Source: Cyclobacterium plantarum
GTDB lineage: Bacteria; Bacteroidota; Bacteroidia; Cytophagales; Cyclobacteriaceae
Reading direction: 5' to 3'
DNA length: 64,000 nt
Assembly: GCF_011290685.1 (NCBI RefSeq)
Contig: NZ_JAANYN010000001.1
Span: forward strand, 913,325-977,324
How positions within the stretch are numbered: position 1 is the stretch's first letter; each line of letters begins with the position of its first letter. Positions 55,535 through 64,000 of this stretch are shown here, piece after piece. The translations under genes and the position numbers were made by a program. The notes below the pieces were generated by a model, which ran no database searches, was not told the origin of the DNA, and saw nothing but the letters and a program-made list of their open reading frames with translations.

Positions 55535-55717
55535 TCATTCTTTTTTCTTTTTTTCCTCGGGTTTGTCTTTCCCCTGATCCGGATATTCATTTCTTCTTGG
55601 TGGCCGAGGACCGTCTCCCGATGTTCCAGGCGTTTTTCTATTGGATCTTTTGTCCACCTTGTCACCAGTAAGGTTCAGGAGGGGAAGGTTGGTTGGATGT
55701 TGTTGTACAAGTATCAT
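55535..55717 (-). CDS. Small basic/charged hypothetical protein
   Basis: A 60-codon ORF on the minus strand with a Pro/Arg/Lys-rich composition (TSGDGPRPPRRNEYPDQGKD) and a Lys/Glu tail. It could be a small hydrophilic protein; its A-rich upstream region could hold a promoter. Nothing else supports it. Confidence 0.4.
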   Translation of the reverse strand: MILVQQHPTNLPLLNLTGDKVDKRSNRKTPGTSGDGPRPPRRNEYPDQGKDKPEEKKKKE

Positions 55718-55915
55718 TTTTTTTATTATTAGTTACAGTCTGTTAAGTTGACCAAAATCATGCCATTAATATGTAGCAATCGGATTGATTTTTGCGTCAA
55801 TGAAGATAAAGGTTCCAGACTTCCTGTCTGTGGATTCCATTCGAAAAAACACTTGTATTGAAGAGTGCTTTAAGGGGTCCTGGAATCCTTGGAAGGAGTT
55901 TAAATAATAAAATGG

Positions 55916-56356
55916 ATGATGACAAAATATTATATTCCCATAATCTGGGCCTTGCTTTTGCTGGCCCTAATTTTTCCATATAAGGAGAGATGGACTAAAA
56001 CACCCAGGCCAATGGTATCCCTGGCTCAGTCCACTTGGGAATTTGTACCAACCAAACTGGGGGATGCTTCAGGAAGATTGTTAAAGGGTCCACGGTACTA
56101 TCTGGAGTTTGTCAACGATTCCATTTTTCTGGTTCAGCTCGAGGCAACAAAGGTTTATGGTCTGTATAGGTACCAGGCAGGTAACCAAAGTATTACATTC
56201 GGGAATATACAGCACATTAACCAGCAATGTTGCAATAGCCAGTTTTCTTTATCCTTGATAGATGAACTTCGAAGCATTCAATCCTGCCAGCTATCGAATG
56301 GGAATCTGAAGTTGTATGGAAAAACCGATTTAACCTTTAAGGCCAAATATATATGA
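55916..56356 (+). CDS. Membrane-anchored protein with META/HslJ-like domain
   Basis: The protein is 146 aa: one N-terminal membrane segment (YYIPIIWALLLLALIF), then about 110 residues that resemble a lipocalin-like META fold (STWEFVPTKLG at the start, LSNGNLKLYG near the end). The similarity is only to the general pattern, so the domain call is tentative. An adjacent Met (55919) is an alternative start. Confidence 0.6.
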   Translation: MMTKYYIPIIWALLLLALIFPYKERWTKTPRPMVSLAQSTWEFVPTKLGDASGRLLKGPRYYLEFVNDSIFLVQLEATKVYGLYRYQAGNQSITFGNIQHINQQCCNSQFSLSLIDELRSIQSCQLSNGNLKLYGKTDLTFKAKYI

Positions 56357-56656
56357 AATCGGACATGTAGAGAAGGTCATATAGGGTGAGGTTTATAATG
56401 AATGAAAGCGTCTCCCGGTAGCTGGGACAGTTTGCCAGGATTACGGGTAAGGGAAATATTTAGGCCAATGGAAAAAAAATAAAAAATATTGAATACAACA
56501 AAATTAAAATAATCATTAAACACGCAGGGCAATGATAATTATAATGGAAAAAGATACCCTGTCTGCCTAACAGCAGGCATGTGACCATTGACAAACAATT
56601 ATAAAGACATGAAAGGTACAGAAAAATTAATATTCAGGAAAAAGCAGTTGTATTTT

Positions 56657-57382
56657 ATGAAGCCTTTATTTGAAAGGATCGGACTATTTCTGGTCTTGAT
56701 ATCGGTAACTATGGCCTGTGTAGAAGATGACACTCGGCCCGCGGAAGATATAAAGGTGATTTCAGACAGTTTCGATTCCGACATGAAGGGTTGGGCCGGA
56801 GGATTTGCTGATTTGCCGGTTGATGGATTGGATAGTTATGAACTCGGGGTTGAATTGGCTGATTTGCCGGAGGAAACAGGAGAAACTGGTCAGGCCATAA
56901 AAATTCAGGGGCAAAACCGGAGTGATGATTTATTCATGTTCCTTAAAAAGGAAATTTCGGGATTGGAGCCCGGTGGAAGGTATGAGGTGGTTTTTAACAT
57001 TAAACTTGCCTCCAGCTATCCTGAGAATTCTGTTGGCATAGGTGGAAGCCCTGGCGGTTCTGTTTTTTTAAAGGCCGGTGCAGTAAATCATGAACCGCTT
57101 CCGGAGCCAGTTGAGGAGGCGCAGACTACATACCATAGAATGAATATCGATAAAGGGAATCAAGCCCAGGATGGTCAGGACATGTATGGTCTGGGAACCA
57201 TTGGTATAGCGGGGGATGATTTTGTATACGAGATTATATCCCGCGATAATATGGATCGGCCACAGGAAGTTCTGGCCGATGAGGAGGGAAACCTATGGCT
57301 GATTGTAGGTACGGATTCCGGATTTGAAGGGTTGACTGTTTTGTACTACCAGGAAATTGAGGTAACTTTAACAAGACAGTAA
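56657..57382 (+). CDS. Lipoprotein with a carbohydrate-binding-like beta-sandwich, function unknown
   Basis: The protein is 241 aa from the ATG at 56657, chosen because it gives a lipoprotein signal (LFLVLISVTMAC, lipid-modified Cys near residue 21). The mature domain begins DSFDSDMKGWAGGFADLP and continues with LEPGGRYEVVFNIKLASSYP, the layout of small carbohydrate-binding-type jelly rolls. Upstream in-frame Met codons (56588, 56609) lack a signal. Surface location is likely; ligand unknown. Confidence 0.7.
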   Translation: MKPLFERIGLFLVLISVTMACVEDDTRPAEDIKVISDSFDSDMKGWAGGFADLPVDGLDSYELGVELADLPEETGETGQAIKIQGQNRSDDLFMFLKKEISGLEPGGRYEVVFNIKLASSYPENSVGIGGSPGGSVFLKAGAVNHEPLPEPVEEAQTTYHRMNIDKGNQAQDGQDMYGLGTIGIAGDDFVYEIISRDNMDRPQEVLADEEGNLWLIVGTDSGFEGLTVLYYQEIEVTLTRQ

Positions 57383-57593
57383 AAAACCAATAAGCCCCCT
57401 TAATGAAGCACTCATCATAGGACCAGGTCAACGGCTGAATCTGTGAAATAATTTGAGAGTTTGTTCGAGGAGATAAAGCGAGTAGGGCAGTGGCCAGGTG
57501 CGTTTTCGTGGAGACAGAAATGGCTCAAAAGTGCATTTGTTTATTCATGAGTTCAGGCATTTTACCAGGTTCAGATGGTTAAATTTAAAAAGC

Positions 57594-58154
57594 ATGTCCG
57601 AGAATAGTTGGGAGGGATTTCAATGGCTGAATGAACCCCGGGAATGGTCTATAAATAAATCAAGGCTTCGGTGGACAACCGATAGGAAGAGCGATTTTTG
57701 GCGCATTACACATTATGACTTTGTCAAAAATGACGGTCACTTTTTCTACAAAGAATTGGAGGGACAATTTACCTGTCAGCTTGAATTTTCGGGGCAATAC
57801 CGGGACCTTTATGATCAGGCAGGTCTTATGCTCCGTCTTGATGATGCCAACTGGATCAAGGCAGGAATTGAGTATGTAGATGGAATTGCCAAGGCAAGTG
57901 TTGTGGTGACCAGAGATTTTTCCGATTGGTCTGTCTTGGACCTACAGGAAATCCCTTCAAACTTTTGGATTCAGGCTAAGCGGGGGAAAGACCATGTGGA
58001 AATTTTCTTCAGTACCGATGGCGTTCGATTTCAGCTGCTTCGGTTGGCTTTTTTCCCTCCCTGCGCTTCTTTACAGCTTGGGCCGATGGCCGCTTCCCCA
58101 AAAGGAAAAGGGTTTGAAATTGATTTTGAACCCCTGAAATTTCAAACGAATTAA
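57594..58154 (+). CDS. DUF1349 family concanavalin-like protein
   Basis: The protein is 186 aa from the ATG at 57594; the open frame further up has no family similarity. Characteristic segments: FQWLNEPREWSINKSRLR, DLYDQAGLMLRLDDANWIKA, GIEYVDGIAKASVVVT and LQLGPMAASPKGKGF. DUF1349 proteins have a jelly-roll fold and are annotated in several lineages as sugar-binding or regulators; the exact role is not established. It ends one base before the convergent amine oxidase gene. Confidence 0.82.
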   Translation: MSENSWEGFQWLNEPREWSINKSRLRWTTDRKSDFWRITHYDFVKNDGHFFYKELEGQFTCQLEFSGQYRDLYDQAGLMLRLDDANWIKAGIEYVDGIAKASVVVTRDFSDWSVLDLQEIPSNFWIQAKRGKDHVEIFFSTDGVRFQLLRLAFFPPCASLQLGPMAASPKGKGFEIDFEPLKFQTN

Positions 58155-58155
58155 C

Positions 58156-59514
58156 TCAGGAAAGCATTTGTTCCACAACTTCCTCTCCTGAATTTATGGC
58201 TCCTTCCATAAATCCCTGCCATTCTGCCAAATGTTCTCCGGCAAAATATACAGATTTGAAGGGTCTCTTGAGCACAGGCATCAGATCAAACCATTGTCCT
58301 ATTCCATATTGGGCATAAGCCCCATAGGAATATTGATCCTTTCCCCAGTAATAGCTGCTTTCTCCTGCCACCAACTTGCTGAGGTCGCCAAAGCCAGGCC
58401 GAAGCGAATCGAGTATAAGTTTTAGTCGGACCTCTTTGGGCTGCGCATGCAATACTTCTGCTTTATCACCGATGGCATAGGCCACCAGTACGCCTTTTTG
58501 ACCCGGCTGGTCCTTGGTGCCGTGGTAAAAATAATGTCCAACGCCGTCGGTTAGGCAGTCAAAATTTTCCCTTCCCCAAAAACGTTCAGAAAATACCACC
58601 GGAAATTTCCCGATTCTGGCGTACTGCAAACCATTTAATGCATCGGTCATGGCCGTTGGCAAGCCAGGTTGCCAGTTGATCTTCATTACCATATAGGTTG
58701 GAGCTGTGCAAATCAATTGATCGGCCAGGTACACCTCTCCGTTGCTGCAAGTCAGCTTCACACCGTCACGGGATTGCTCTACCAGCGAAACATTTCTACC
58801 CAACAGAATCGAATCGCTGCCAATGGATTCGGCCATTTTTTTGGGAAGCAGGTCATTTCCACCCTTAATTTTAAGGTCCATTTCGTTTTTTTCACTGCTT
58901 TCGGCATATTCTGCCAATGCACAATAGGTAGATACCTTGCGTATCGATTCGCCAAAATCAGTACTGTCTAGTAATTCCCTGATGTCAATGTCCCTGTCAG
59001 AAAAGCCTTTTCTGGACAGGAATCTCCACCAATCCATTCGATCCATTTTCTCTTTTTCTTTGCTGGAAAGCTGTTCCCAATATGCCTTTTTATTACTCCA
59101 AAAAGTTTCCATTTCAGGGGATAGGCTCCAATTTCCAACGCTTTCATGCTTTCCATGGTAGATCAAATCCGTTTCAAACCGGTTATCGAAAAGCTCAAGG
59201 CCAAACTCTTCGCAGAGTTCGATTACCCTGTTATGGGATGTACCTACCCATTCGGCTCCCATCTCTACGGTAAGGGAATCAAGGGGTTGATGCGAAAATA
59301 CCCGACCACCCACCCGGTTTCTGGCCTCCAGGATGGTGGTCTTTATTCCTGCTTTTTTGAGTTTGCAGGCGGCAGCAAGTCCGGATAAGCCCGCTCCGAT
59401 AACCAACACCTGCTTAGGCTTCTTTGCAGGTAATAGATTTGGGTATCCCTTTGCCGGAAGGGTCAAGGCTCCACCCAGCAGGGCAGTGGCCTGAAGGAAA
59501 TCTCTTCTTTTCAT
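58156..59514 (-). CDS. Flavin monoamine oxidase, Tat-exported
   Basis: The protein is 452 aa. It has a Tat-type signal (KRRDFLQATALLGGALTLPA), FAD-binding fold VLVIGAGLSGLAAACKL followed by EARNRVGGR, and the C-terminal FAD motif GEHLAEWQGFMEGAINSG. It should oxidise an amine in the periplasm, with release of H2O2 and ammonia. Substrate is unknown. It is transcribed alone on the minus strand. Confidence 0.9.
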   Translation of the reverse strand: MKRRDFLQATALLGGALTLPAKGYPNLLPAKKPKQVLVIGAGLSGLAAACKLKKAGIKTTILEARNRVGGRVFSHQPLDSLTVEMGAEWVGTSHNRVIELCEEFGLELFDNRFETDLIYHGKHESVGNWSLSPEMETFWSNKKAYWEQLSSKEKEKMDRMDWWRFLSRKGFSDRDIDIRELLDSTDFGESIRKVSTYCALAEYAESSEKNEMDLKIKGGNDLLPKKMAESIGSDSILLGRNVSLVEQSRDGVKLTCSNGEVYLADQLICTAPTYMVMKINWQPGLPTAMTDALNGLQYARIGKFPVVFSERFWGRENFDCLTDGVGHYFYHGTKDQPGQKGVLVAYAIGDKAEVLHAQPKEVRLKLILDSLRPGFGDLSKLVAGESSYYWGKDQYSYGAYAQYGIGQWFDLMPVLKRPFKSVYFAGEHLAEWQGFMEGAINSGEEVVEQMLS

Positions 59515-59593
59515 TGGAATAAAATGATTTTTCCTGAATATATAAAAAATACACTTTTATATTACCAAAGAGGGGTTAAGTAGGGAAATTATT

Positions 59594-60979
59594 TTACTGA
59601 TCTGCAGTAAGCAGTATATCTTTGGGTAAATCGACTTTGTTCAGGATGTAGTGGGCTATTGCTTCCCCCTGCTCCATACCTACTTCAATGGCATCCCTGA
59701 AATGAATGCCCCCATACAATCTGGAAATGGCGGCCTCATCCGAAGCCTGCAGGAATGAATCAAAGGAACGTTCCGGGAGACCAAAAAAAACTTCGGAGGT
59801 ATCTATAAAACTAAAGTTATCACCAAAAAATGAAGTAAGGATGATGGCACTGGTCTTGGAAATAACACTATGACCACTGGTATATTCCGGGAAAGGCGGT
59901 GTTTGCAGGATGGGCCTCCAGCTTTGGTCGATGTATTCATTGATCACGGTAATGGGTCTGATGCGGTCACTTCTGTATTTTTCATCCCAGCAACTGATAA
60001 ATGCATCATGAAGCCCCATAGCGACGAGTGTGTGGATGTAGATGCTGCTTTTGAGGTCTAGCCCGGCTTTAAGTGCAGCAATACCAGTGATACCCATCCA
60101 GTGCCCTCCAGGAGAAATTTTCTTGAGACCTATGGCCATATGGCCACTATAAGACACATTAAAAGGATTACAATCCCAAAAATTGGCGATCAACCGCTGT
60201 TCTTGGGATAAGGCATTGGTGACCGAATACACCTCATGTACCTGTTGGTGAAATGAACTGCCTTCTTCCATTGAAAACTCAGCAGGTGGCTTGGGGCTGA
60301 AAGCTGAAGCATCTTTTATGAAATATGGCCTGATGGTTTTCCATTCGGGGTCAATAGCAGACATGTAGGCAGGTGGTGTGGGATACCATTTCCCTTCACC
60401 GGCCGATGGGCTATACCGCTTCAAGGTGCTCAGATATGCGTAGCCATCCTCTTTGGCATATTGCAAAACCAGTGCTGCAAGCGCTTCGGCATACCGGATA
60501 TTTGCTGGCAGGGCCTTTTTCTTAAGGAATTTATTTTTTACAAATTGTTCAATAAGTTTTTCCTGCGATTTTTCCAGGTTTTTGCCAGAGGGCATCAATT
60601 GTTTTCCTACTTCCAGCATGGCATACATTGCCGAGAAAGATTCGTTGAGAGAAACGTTGTCTAAAGCTGGTTTTGGCAAGGGATAAGGCAAAGGTGTTTC
60701 CAGGTTTTTCAAGAGTGGGTCCTGGTCAATGTTGTTGTGTTTATGAAAAACCAAATAGGCAGCCAGAAGAGAATAACTGTAAAATCTGGCAGCCCCCGGG
60801 GGTGTGGCCACATCAGTAACCATGACTTCTGTGATGGAAAATAAATGGTCGATCATCCAAGCCACCTCTTGGTTTTCATGTTTGATTTGAGCTTCATAAG
60901 TAGCAGATTGGGCTAAAATATTTTTATTTCCGGCCAGAAATAAAAATAACATAAAAGCTATTATCATTTTATTTGCCAT
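59594..60979 (-). CDS. Vanadium-dependent haloperoxidase-family protein (PAP2 superfamily)
   Basis: The protein is 461 aa from the ATG at 60979, which gives a signal peptide (MIIAFMLFLFLAGNKNILAQ); the frame runs 40 codons further up without one. The three vanadate/phosphate motifs are intact: KYRSDRIRPITV, EYTSGHSVIS and SRLYGGIHFRDAIEVG. It may be a haloperoxidase or an acid phosphatase; sequence alone cannot tell. Located in the periplasm. The upstream kinase gene ends 121 bases before its start. Confidence 0.85.
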   Translation of the reverse strand: MANKMIIAFMLFLFLAGNKNILAQSATYEAQIKHENQEVAWMIDHLFSITEVMVTDVATPPGAARFYSYSLLAAYLVFHKHNNIDQDPLLKNLETPLPYPLPKPALDNVSLNESFSAMYAMLEVGKQLMPSGKNLEKSQEKLIEQFVKNKFLKKKALPANIRYAEALAALVLQYAKEDGYAYLSTLKRYSPSAGEGKWYPTPPAYMSAIDPEWKTIRPYFIKDASAFSPKPPAEFSMEEGSSFHQQVHEVYSVTNALSQEQRLIANFWDCNPFNVSYSGHMAIGLKKISPGGHWMGITGIAALKAGLDLKSSIYIHTLVAMGLHDAFISCWDEKYRSDRIRPITVINEYIDQSWRPILQTPPFPEYTSGHSVISKTSAIILTSFFGDNFSFIDTSEVFFGLPERSFDSFLQASDEAAISRLYGGIHFRDAIEVGMEQGEAIAHYILNKVDLPKDILLTADQ

Positions 60980-61100
60980 GGCTGATCCATTTGTATAAGC
61001 AAATGTATTCAATAAATCCATAAACCTCAACAGGGAACAGGAGGGTGCCTGAAAATTTGTACCAATCAAAAAAGGCTGTGTTTTATCAACCGGCTTCAAT

Positions 61101-62000
61101 TTAGGCCAAAGAGGGTCTGGGGGCTGATTGATTTTCGGATTTAACTAAAAACTCATTTTCTTCTACTAAAGAAATGGCACCAAGAATTGCAGAATCATCC
61201 AGTTCGGAAACATAGATTTTCAAATTTCCGGAAATTGGTTTGTAAGGGAATTCACTGATGATGGCTTGCATGCCTTTCTCAAAATAGGGATAGGCTTTTC
61301 TGATAGATCCTCCGATGACGATAGCTTCAGGAGCATAGGTAAGCAAGAGTCTATAGATCAGTTGCCCAAGGTGTTGGCCATATTCATTAAAAATCTGCAG
61401 GGCTTCAGGGCTTCCTTCTTTTGCTTTTGCTGATAATTTCTTGGCGCTATACCTGTTTTGATTTTTAAAAAATTTACTACTGCAATAATCCTCAAATGTT
61501 TGGTCCAGATAAGGTACTGCTCCCCACTCTCCGGCACCACAAAGTTGTCCTGTGTAAAGGTGGCCATTGGCGATGATGCCCGTTCCAATGCCCGTTCCCA
61601 GTGTAATGCCTACAACGTGCCGGTGGCTCAATGCCGGGCCAAATTTGTACTCTCCCAATGCAAAGCAATTGGCATCATTGTTTACCACTACAGGAACTTT
61701 AAATTTATTTTCAAGGTAGGATTTTAAATTTACCTTTTGAAAAGAGGGAATGTTGGCAAGGTTGTAAACAATACCCTTAATAGGATCTACAAGGCCAGGT
61801 ATACCAATTCCTATGGCTTGGAAATCAAATTTCTTGTAAGCTGAAATCTGTAAAGAAATAGCATCAAGTATTTCTTCCTGGGGCAAACTGGCAGGGGTCT
61901 GGCTTTGTATTCTTTCTGCTATTTTGCCATCACGGATGATGCCGGAACTGATTTTAGTACCACCAATGTCCATTCCAAGAACCGTATTGCTTGCTTTCAT
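61101..62000 (-). CDS. ROK-family sugar kinase (glucokinase-like)
   Basis: The protein is 299 aa. ATP motif GMDIGGTKISSGII, NNDANCFALGE with the catalytic Asp, LGTGIGTGII and GAGEWGAVPY. The ROK zinc motif CxCGxxGCxE expected after this is missing, and a different segment (TFEDYCSSKFF) occupies the place. It phosphorylates glucose, N-acetylglucosamine or a related sugar. Proximity to the NagB-like fusion makes an amino sugar likely. Confidence 0.88.
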   Translation of the reverse strand: MKASNTVLGMDIGGTKISSGIIRDGKIAERIQSQTPASLPQEEILDAISLQISAYKKFDFQAIGIGIPGLVDPIKGIVYNLANIPSFQKVNLKSYLENKFKVPVVVNNDANCFALGEYKFGPALSHRHVVGITLGTGIGTGIIANGHLYTGQLCGAGEWGAVPYLDQTFEDYCSSKFFKNQNRYSAKKLSAKAKEGSPEALQIFNEYGQHLGQLIYRLLLTYAPEAIVIGGSIRKAYPYFEKGMQAIISEFPYKPISGNLKIYVSELDDSAILGAISLVEENEFLVKSENQSAPRPSLA

Positions 62001-62103
62001 TTTTTTGTTTGTGTTTTCGGGAATTACCCGATGTAAAATTTACCCGGTGTTACCTTTCCTGTCATTCATTATTGCCCAGCTTAGGAGAGGACATTAAAAG
62101 CAA

Positions 62104-62137
62104 ATATCCGCAGGAAAATTATTTCCACCTGCGGATA
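62104..62137 (-). terminator. Rho-independent terminator of the NagB-like/PIG-L gene
   Basis: Perfect 11-base stem ATATCCGCAGG/CCTGCGGATAT with a 12-base loop, followed on the minus strand by TTTGCTTTT. It lies 20 bases after the stop codon. Confidence 0.8.
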
Positions 62138-62157
62138 TAACTTTTCGCTTGGAAGGA

Positions 62158-64000
62158 TTACAACATACCTTCTGTTGATTTCTCCAGCTCCCTGGCTTCT
62201 ACCAGAAAATCCTCTACGTCCATTTCACGGAAAAAGATCAATCCATGACTGGACCTGACTTTTGCCGTATGGTGTTGGTAAAAATAATTTTTGCCCAATA
62301 AAAGTTGAACATCACTTAATTGGTTTACCCAGGTTCTCCTGGCAAGGGTGCTGAATTTCCCGTTATGGGCATAGCTTGGAAAGGAGGCATTGACCTGGCT
62401 CAGGTAACAATTGGCGAAAGAATCTTCCATAACAGACATGTCACCTAAAGAGACCGGTACGATCACATTGGACTCAGCTGCATCAAATTTAAACCATACA
62501 TTTCTATATCCAATGATCTTGAAGTTGCTCAGGTCTTCTTCCAGGCTCCATTGCCTGACAGCCTCGGCAGTTGCCTGTAATACTTTGTAATGGGTGTCGG
62601 GTCCGCTGCCTTCAGGGTCCAGGGTCAGACTGAGCTTGGTAGGTTTGATCTCCCTAAGCATATTCAATATGGGCTCTACGTCTCTTTTCTTATCCGGCTG
62701 TTCTGTAAAAATATCTCCGGTATAAAAACCCAATCGCAAATGGTGAACGTTCTTAACCTGCACGCCAAAATGCGCCCAAACAAGTTCTTCCTCAAACTCC
62801 CTGATCATCCCTTTAAGGGTTTGGATGTTTTTTGGGTTTTTCTCCCCATCATAGGAATTTTTCAAAACCGTAATGATTTCATTGATTTGATCCCGGAGCT
62901 GCATGGTGGACTTGATGCCAAAAGTAAAAACGATCGCTCTTACTACCCTGTGACAAAGCCCTCTTAACCGCTCTTCTGCATTTTCTGATGCTACATTGGT
63001 CAGGTAATGATAGACGTCTTTATCCATTTTTAATTTGAACCCGGATTCATAAAAATCATCGAACTTGACCATTTGTATGCGTCCCTCGTCCAAAAACTTC
63101 TTGGTACTTTTTAAGGTATCGATCACGAAGGAATTGGTAACCGCAGTAAAACCGGAAGTTAGCACCGCAAAGTGAGCCTCATTGCTGTTCTCATGAAGTT
63201 GCTTTGTTATTTGAGGGAGTATGCCAAGAGATATGTCATCATGGTGGGGACCGGTATGCAGGAGGACCTCATTTTTTTCCTCTTCCATTCCCTTGTCGAT
63301 CTTGCTACTGATGCTTTGAATGACTTCATTAACCGTATTTTCGTTCAGGTTTGGAATCTGGCTGGTGTATTTGTCATTCTTCAGGTCTTCCAGGGTGATC
63401 CGGTGGCCGTATTTTTGAAGCCTTTTACAAAGGTCCAATACCGATCGTTCGGTTTTGGTGAAACTCCATTTTCCAGTGAAATAATATTGATCCACACTGT
63501 CAGTCAGCTTGGAAGCAGCTCCCTTTGTGAGGTAAAACCGGCCATTTTTTAATTTTTGAAGAACAGTTGCCGGAAATACATTGGTCATGGATTGTTCCAG
63601 TGACTGTTTGACAATAGGGGCTTTGGCCTCTCCTGCAGCAATAATGATGGCCACGGCTTCAGGGTTGTGGACAATGGTATCCAACCCTATGGTGATAACA
63701 AGACGATTGGATGAAATTTCAATCCCGCCCAGATCTCCGGCAGCCACTGCCTGTGTTTCAAAATTGGTTTCCGTTAGCCGGGTGGTTGAAAAGATATCGG
63801 TGCCCCGGGTATTGAATGCGATGTGTCCATCGGGACCTATACCCCCGACAAAGAATCCTATACCACCTTTTTCCCTGATTTTGGCTTCGTACTCTCCACA
63901 CCATTGATCTATCAGGTAAATGGATTCCTGTTGTAATCTTTCCAGATTATTGGTGTACTCCCGGTACCGCAAGGATAGATCTACTTTGGAATCCGGGAAT
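62158..64000 (-). CDS. Glucosamine-6-phosphate deaminase-like / PIG-L deacetylase fusion (cut by window edge)
   Basis: The minus-strand frame is open to the right edge; 614 codons are visible. The N-terminal visible half is NagB-like: GFFVGGIGPDGHIAFN with catalytic Asp/His. From about residue 245 of the visible part a PIG-L/LmbE deacetylase follows with zinc motif GPHHDDISLG. Such fusions are typical in Bacteroidota and link deacetylation of amino-sugar conjugates to conversion into fructose-6-phosphate. The N-terminus lies beyond 64000. A TTG at 63972 is not the real start, since the frame and similarity continue upstream (FPDSKVDLSL). Confidence 0.9.
   Translation of the reverse strand, partial: FPDSKVDLSLRYREYTNNLERLQQESIYLIDQWCGEYEAKIREKGGIGFFVGGIGPDGHIAFNTRGTDIFSTTRLTETNFETQAVAAGDLGGIEISSNRLVITIGLDTIVHNPEAVAIIIAAGEAKAPIVKQSLEQSMTNVFPATVLQKLKNGRFYLTKGAASKLTDSVDQYYFTGKWSFTKTERSVLDLCKRLQKYGHRITLEDLKNDKYTSQIPNLNENTVNEVIQSISSKIDKGMEEEKNEVLLHTGPHHDDISLGILPQITKQLHENSNEAHFAVLTSGFTAVTNSFVIDTLKSTKKFLDEGRIQMVKFDDFYESGFKLKMDKDVYHYLTNVASENAEERLRGLCHRVVRAIVFTFGIKSTMQLRDQINEIITVLKNSYDGEKNPKNIQTLKGMIREFEEELVWAHFGVQVKNVHHLRLGFYTGDIFTEQPDKKRDVEPILNMLREIKPTKLSLTLDPEGSGPDTHYKVLQATAEAVRQWSLEEDLSNFKIIGYRNVWFKFDAAESNVIVPVSLGDMSVMEDSFANCYLSQVNASFPSYAHNGKFSTLARRTWVNQLSDVQLLLGKNYFYQHHTAKVRSSHGLIFFREMDVEDFLVEARELEKSTEGML

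Noticed and set aside
55797-55979. Minus-strand ORF overlapping the start of the META-like gene
   Set aside because: It overlaps a better-supported plus-strand gene with a membrane anchor and shows no domain features.

Overview
The window looks like a chromosome segment of a Bacteroidota bacterium, probably a Cytophagales/Cyclobacteriaceae-type marine or soil organism. The signs are promoters of the TAnnTTTG type, a TonB receptor, HYC_CC_PP, DUF3347 and GIN-domain proteins, a fused ThrA followed by ThrB and ThrC, a NagB-like/PIG-L fusion, and an AT-rich accessory half next to a more GC-balanced core half. The genus is an inference.

Bases 1 to about 36,790 are an accessory region that reads as an integron-type cassette array without a visible integrase. 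Nine recombination sites of the attC type (54-140 bases spliced length) separate consecutive units. In each of the nine units the 8-9 bases that open it (GTTnnnnnn) are the reverse complement of the bases in the inverse core that close it (seven perfect matches, two with one mismatch), which is the rule for integron cassettes. The inner arms are imperfect palindromes whose mismatches are mostly A opposite C, so they become G.T wobbles when the bottom strand folds, the strand that integron integrases use. The units are strikingly large and polycistronic: a 12.4 kb copper/silver-type efflux unit (HMA-AraC regulator, HYC_CC_PP protein, CusA-like RND pump, TolC-like protein, APC permease, CopB-like ATPase, CusB-like adaptor, DUF3347 lipoprotein), a TetR/membrane protein/GNAT unit, an AraC/monooxygenase unit, a UvrD-like helicase/DarT-like/ADP-ribosylglycohydrolase unit, a cyclase-like single-gene unit, a 7.8 kb AraC-controlled oxidoreductase unit, a secreted orphan, a zeta-toxin-like pair and a TlpA-like lipoprotein. 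Two apparently identical 1,874-base group II introns of the class C type each interrupt an attC core between GT and T. A second family of structured hairpins, with covarying stems and a conserved ACAT/AAGA internal loop, is scattered through the same region.

Bases 36,780-40,700 are a scarred border: an IS91-type transposase remnant cuts off the last attC site, followed by an RsgA-like GTPase, a Crp/Fnr fragment, a small FNR-box-linked membrane gene, a DUF1569 protein, a cyclase fragment and a DinB/maleylpyruvate isomerase-like protein. A tRNA-Gly(GCC) follows.

Bases 40,700-64,000 look like ordinary core chromosome: recR, clpS, a sodium:solute symporter, a sugar transferase, an MGMT-like protein, an MscS channel, an SDR and a GIN-domain protein; then a threonine operon (thrA-thrB-thrC) preceded by a Thr/Ile-rich leader peptide that suggests attenuation; a class IV aminotransferase and sulfotransferase-like pair; several poorly known secreted or lipoprotein genes; and a minus-strand set made of an amine oxidase, a vanadium haloperoxidase-family protein, a ROK kinase and the NagB-like/PIG-L fusion that runs off the right edge.
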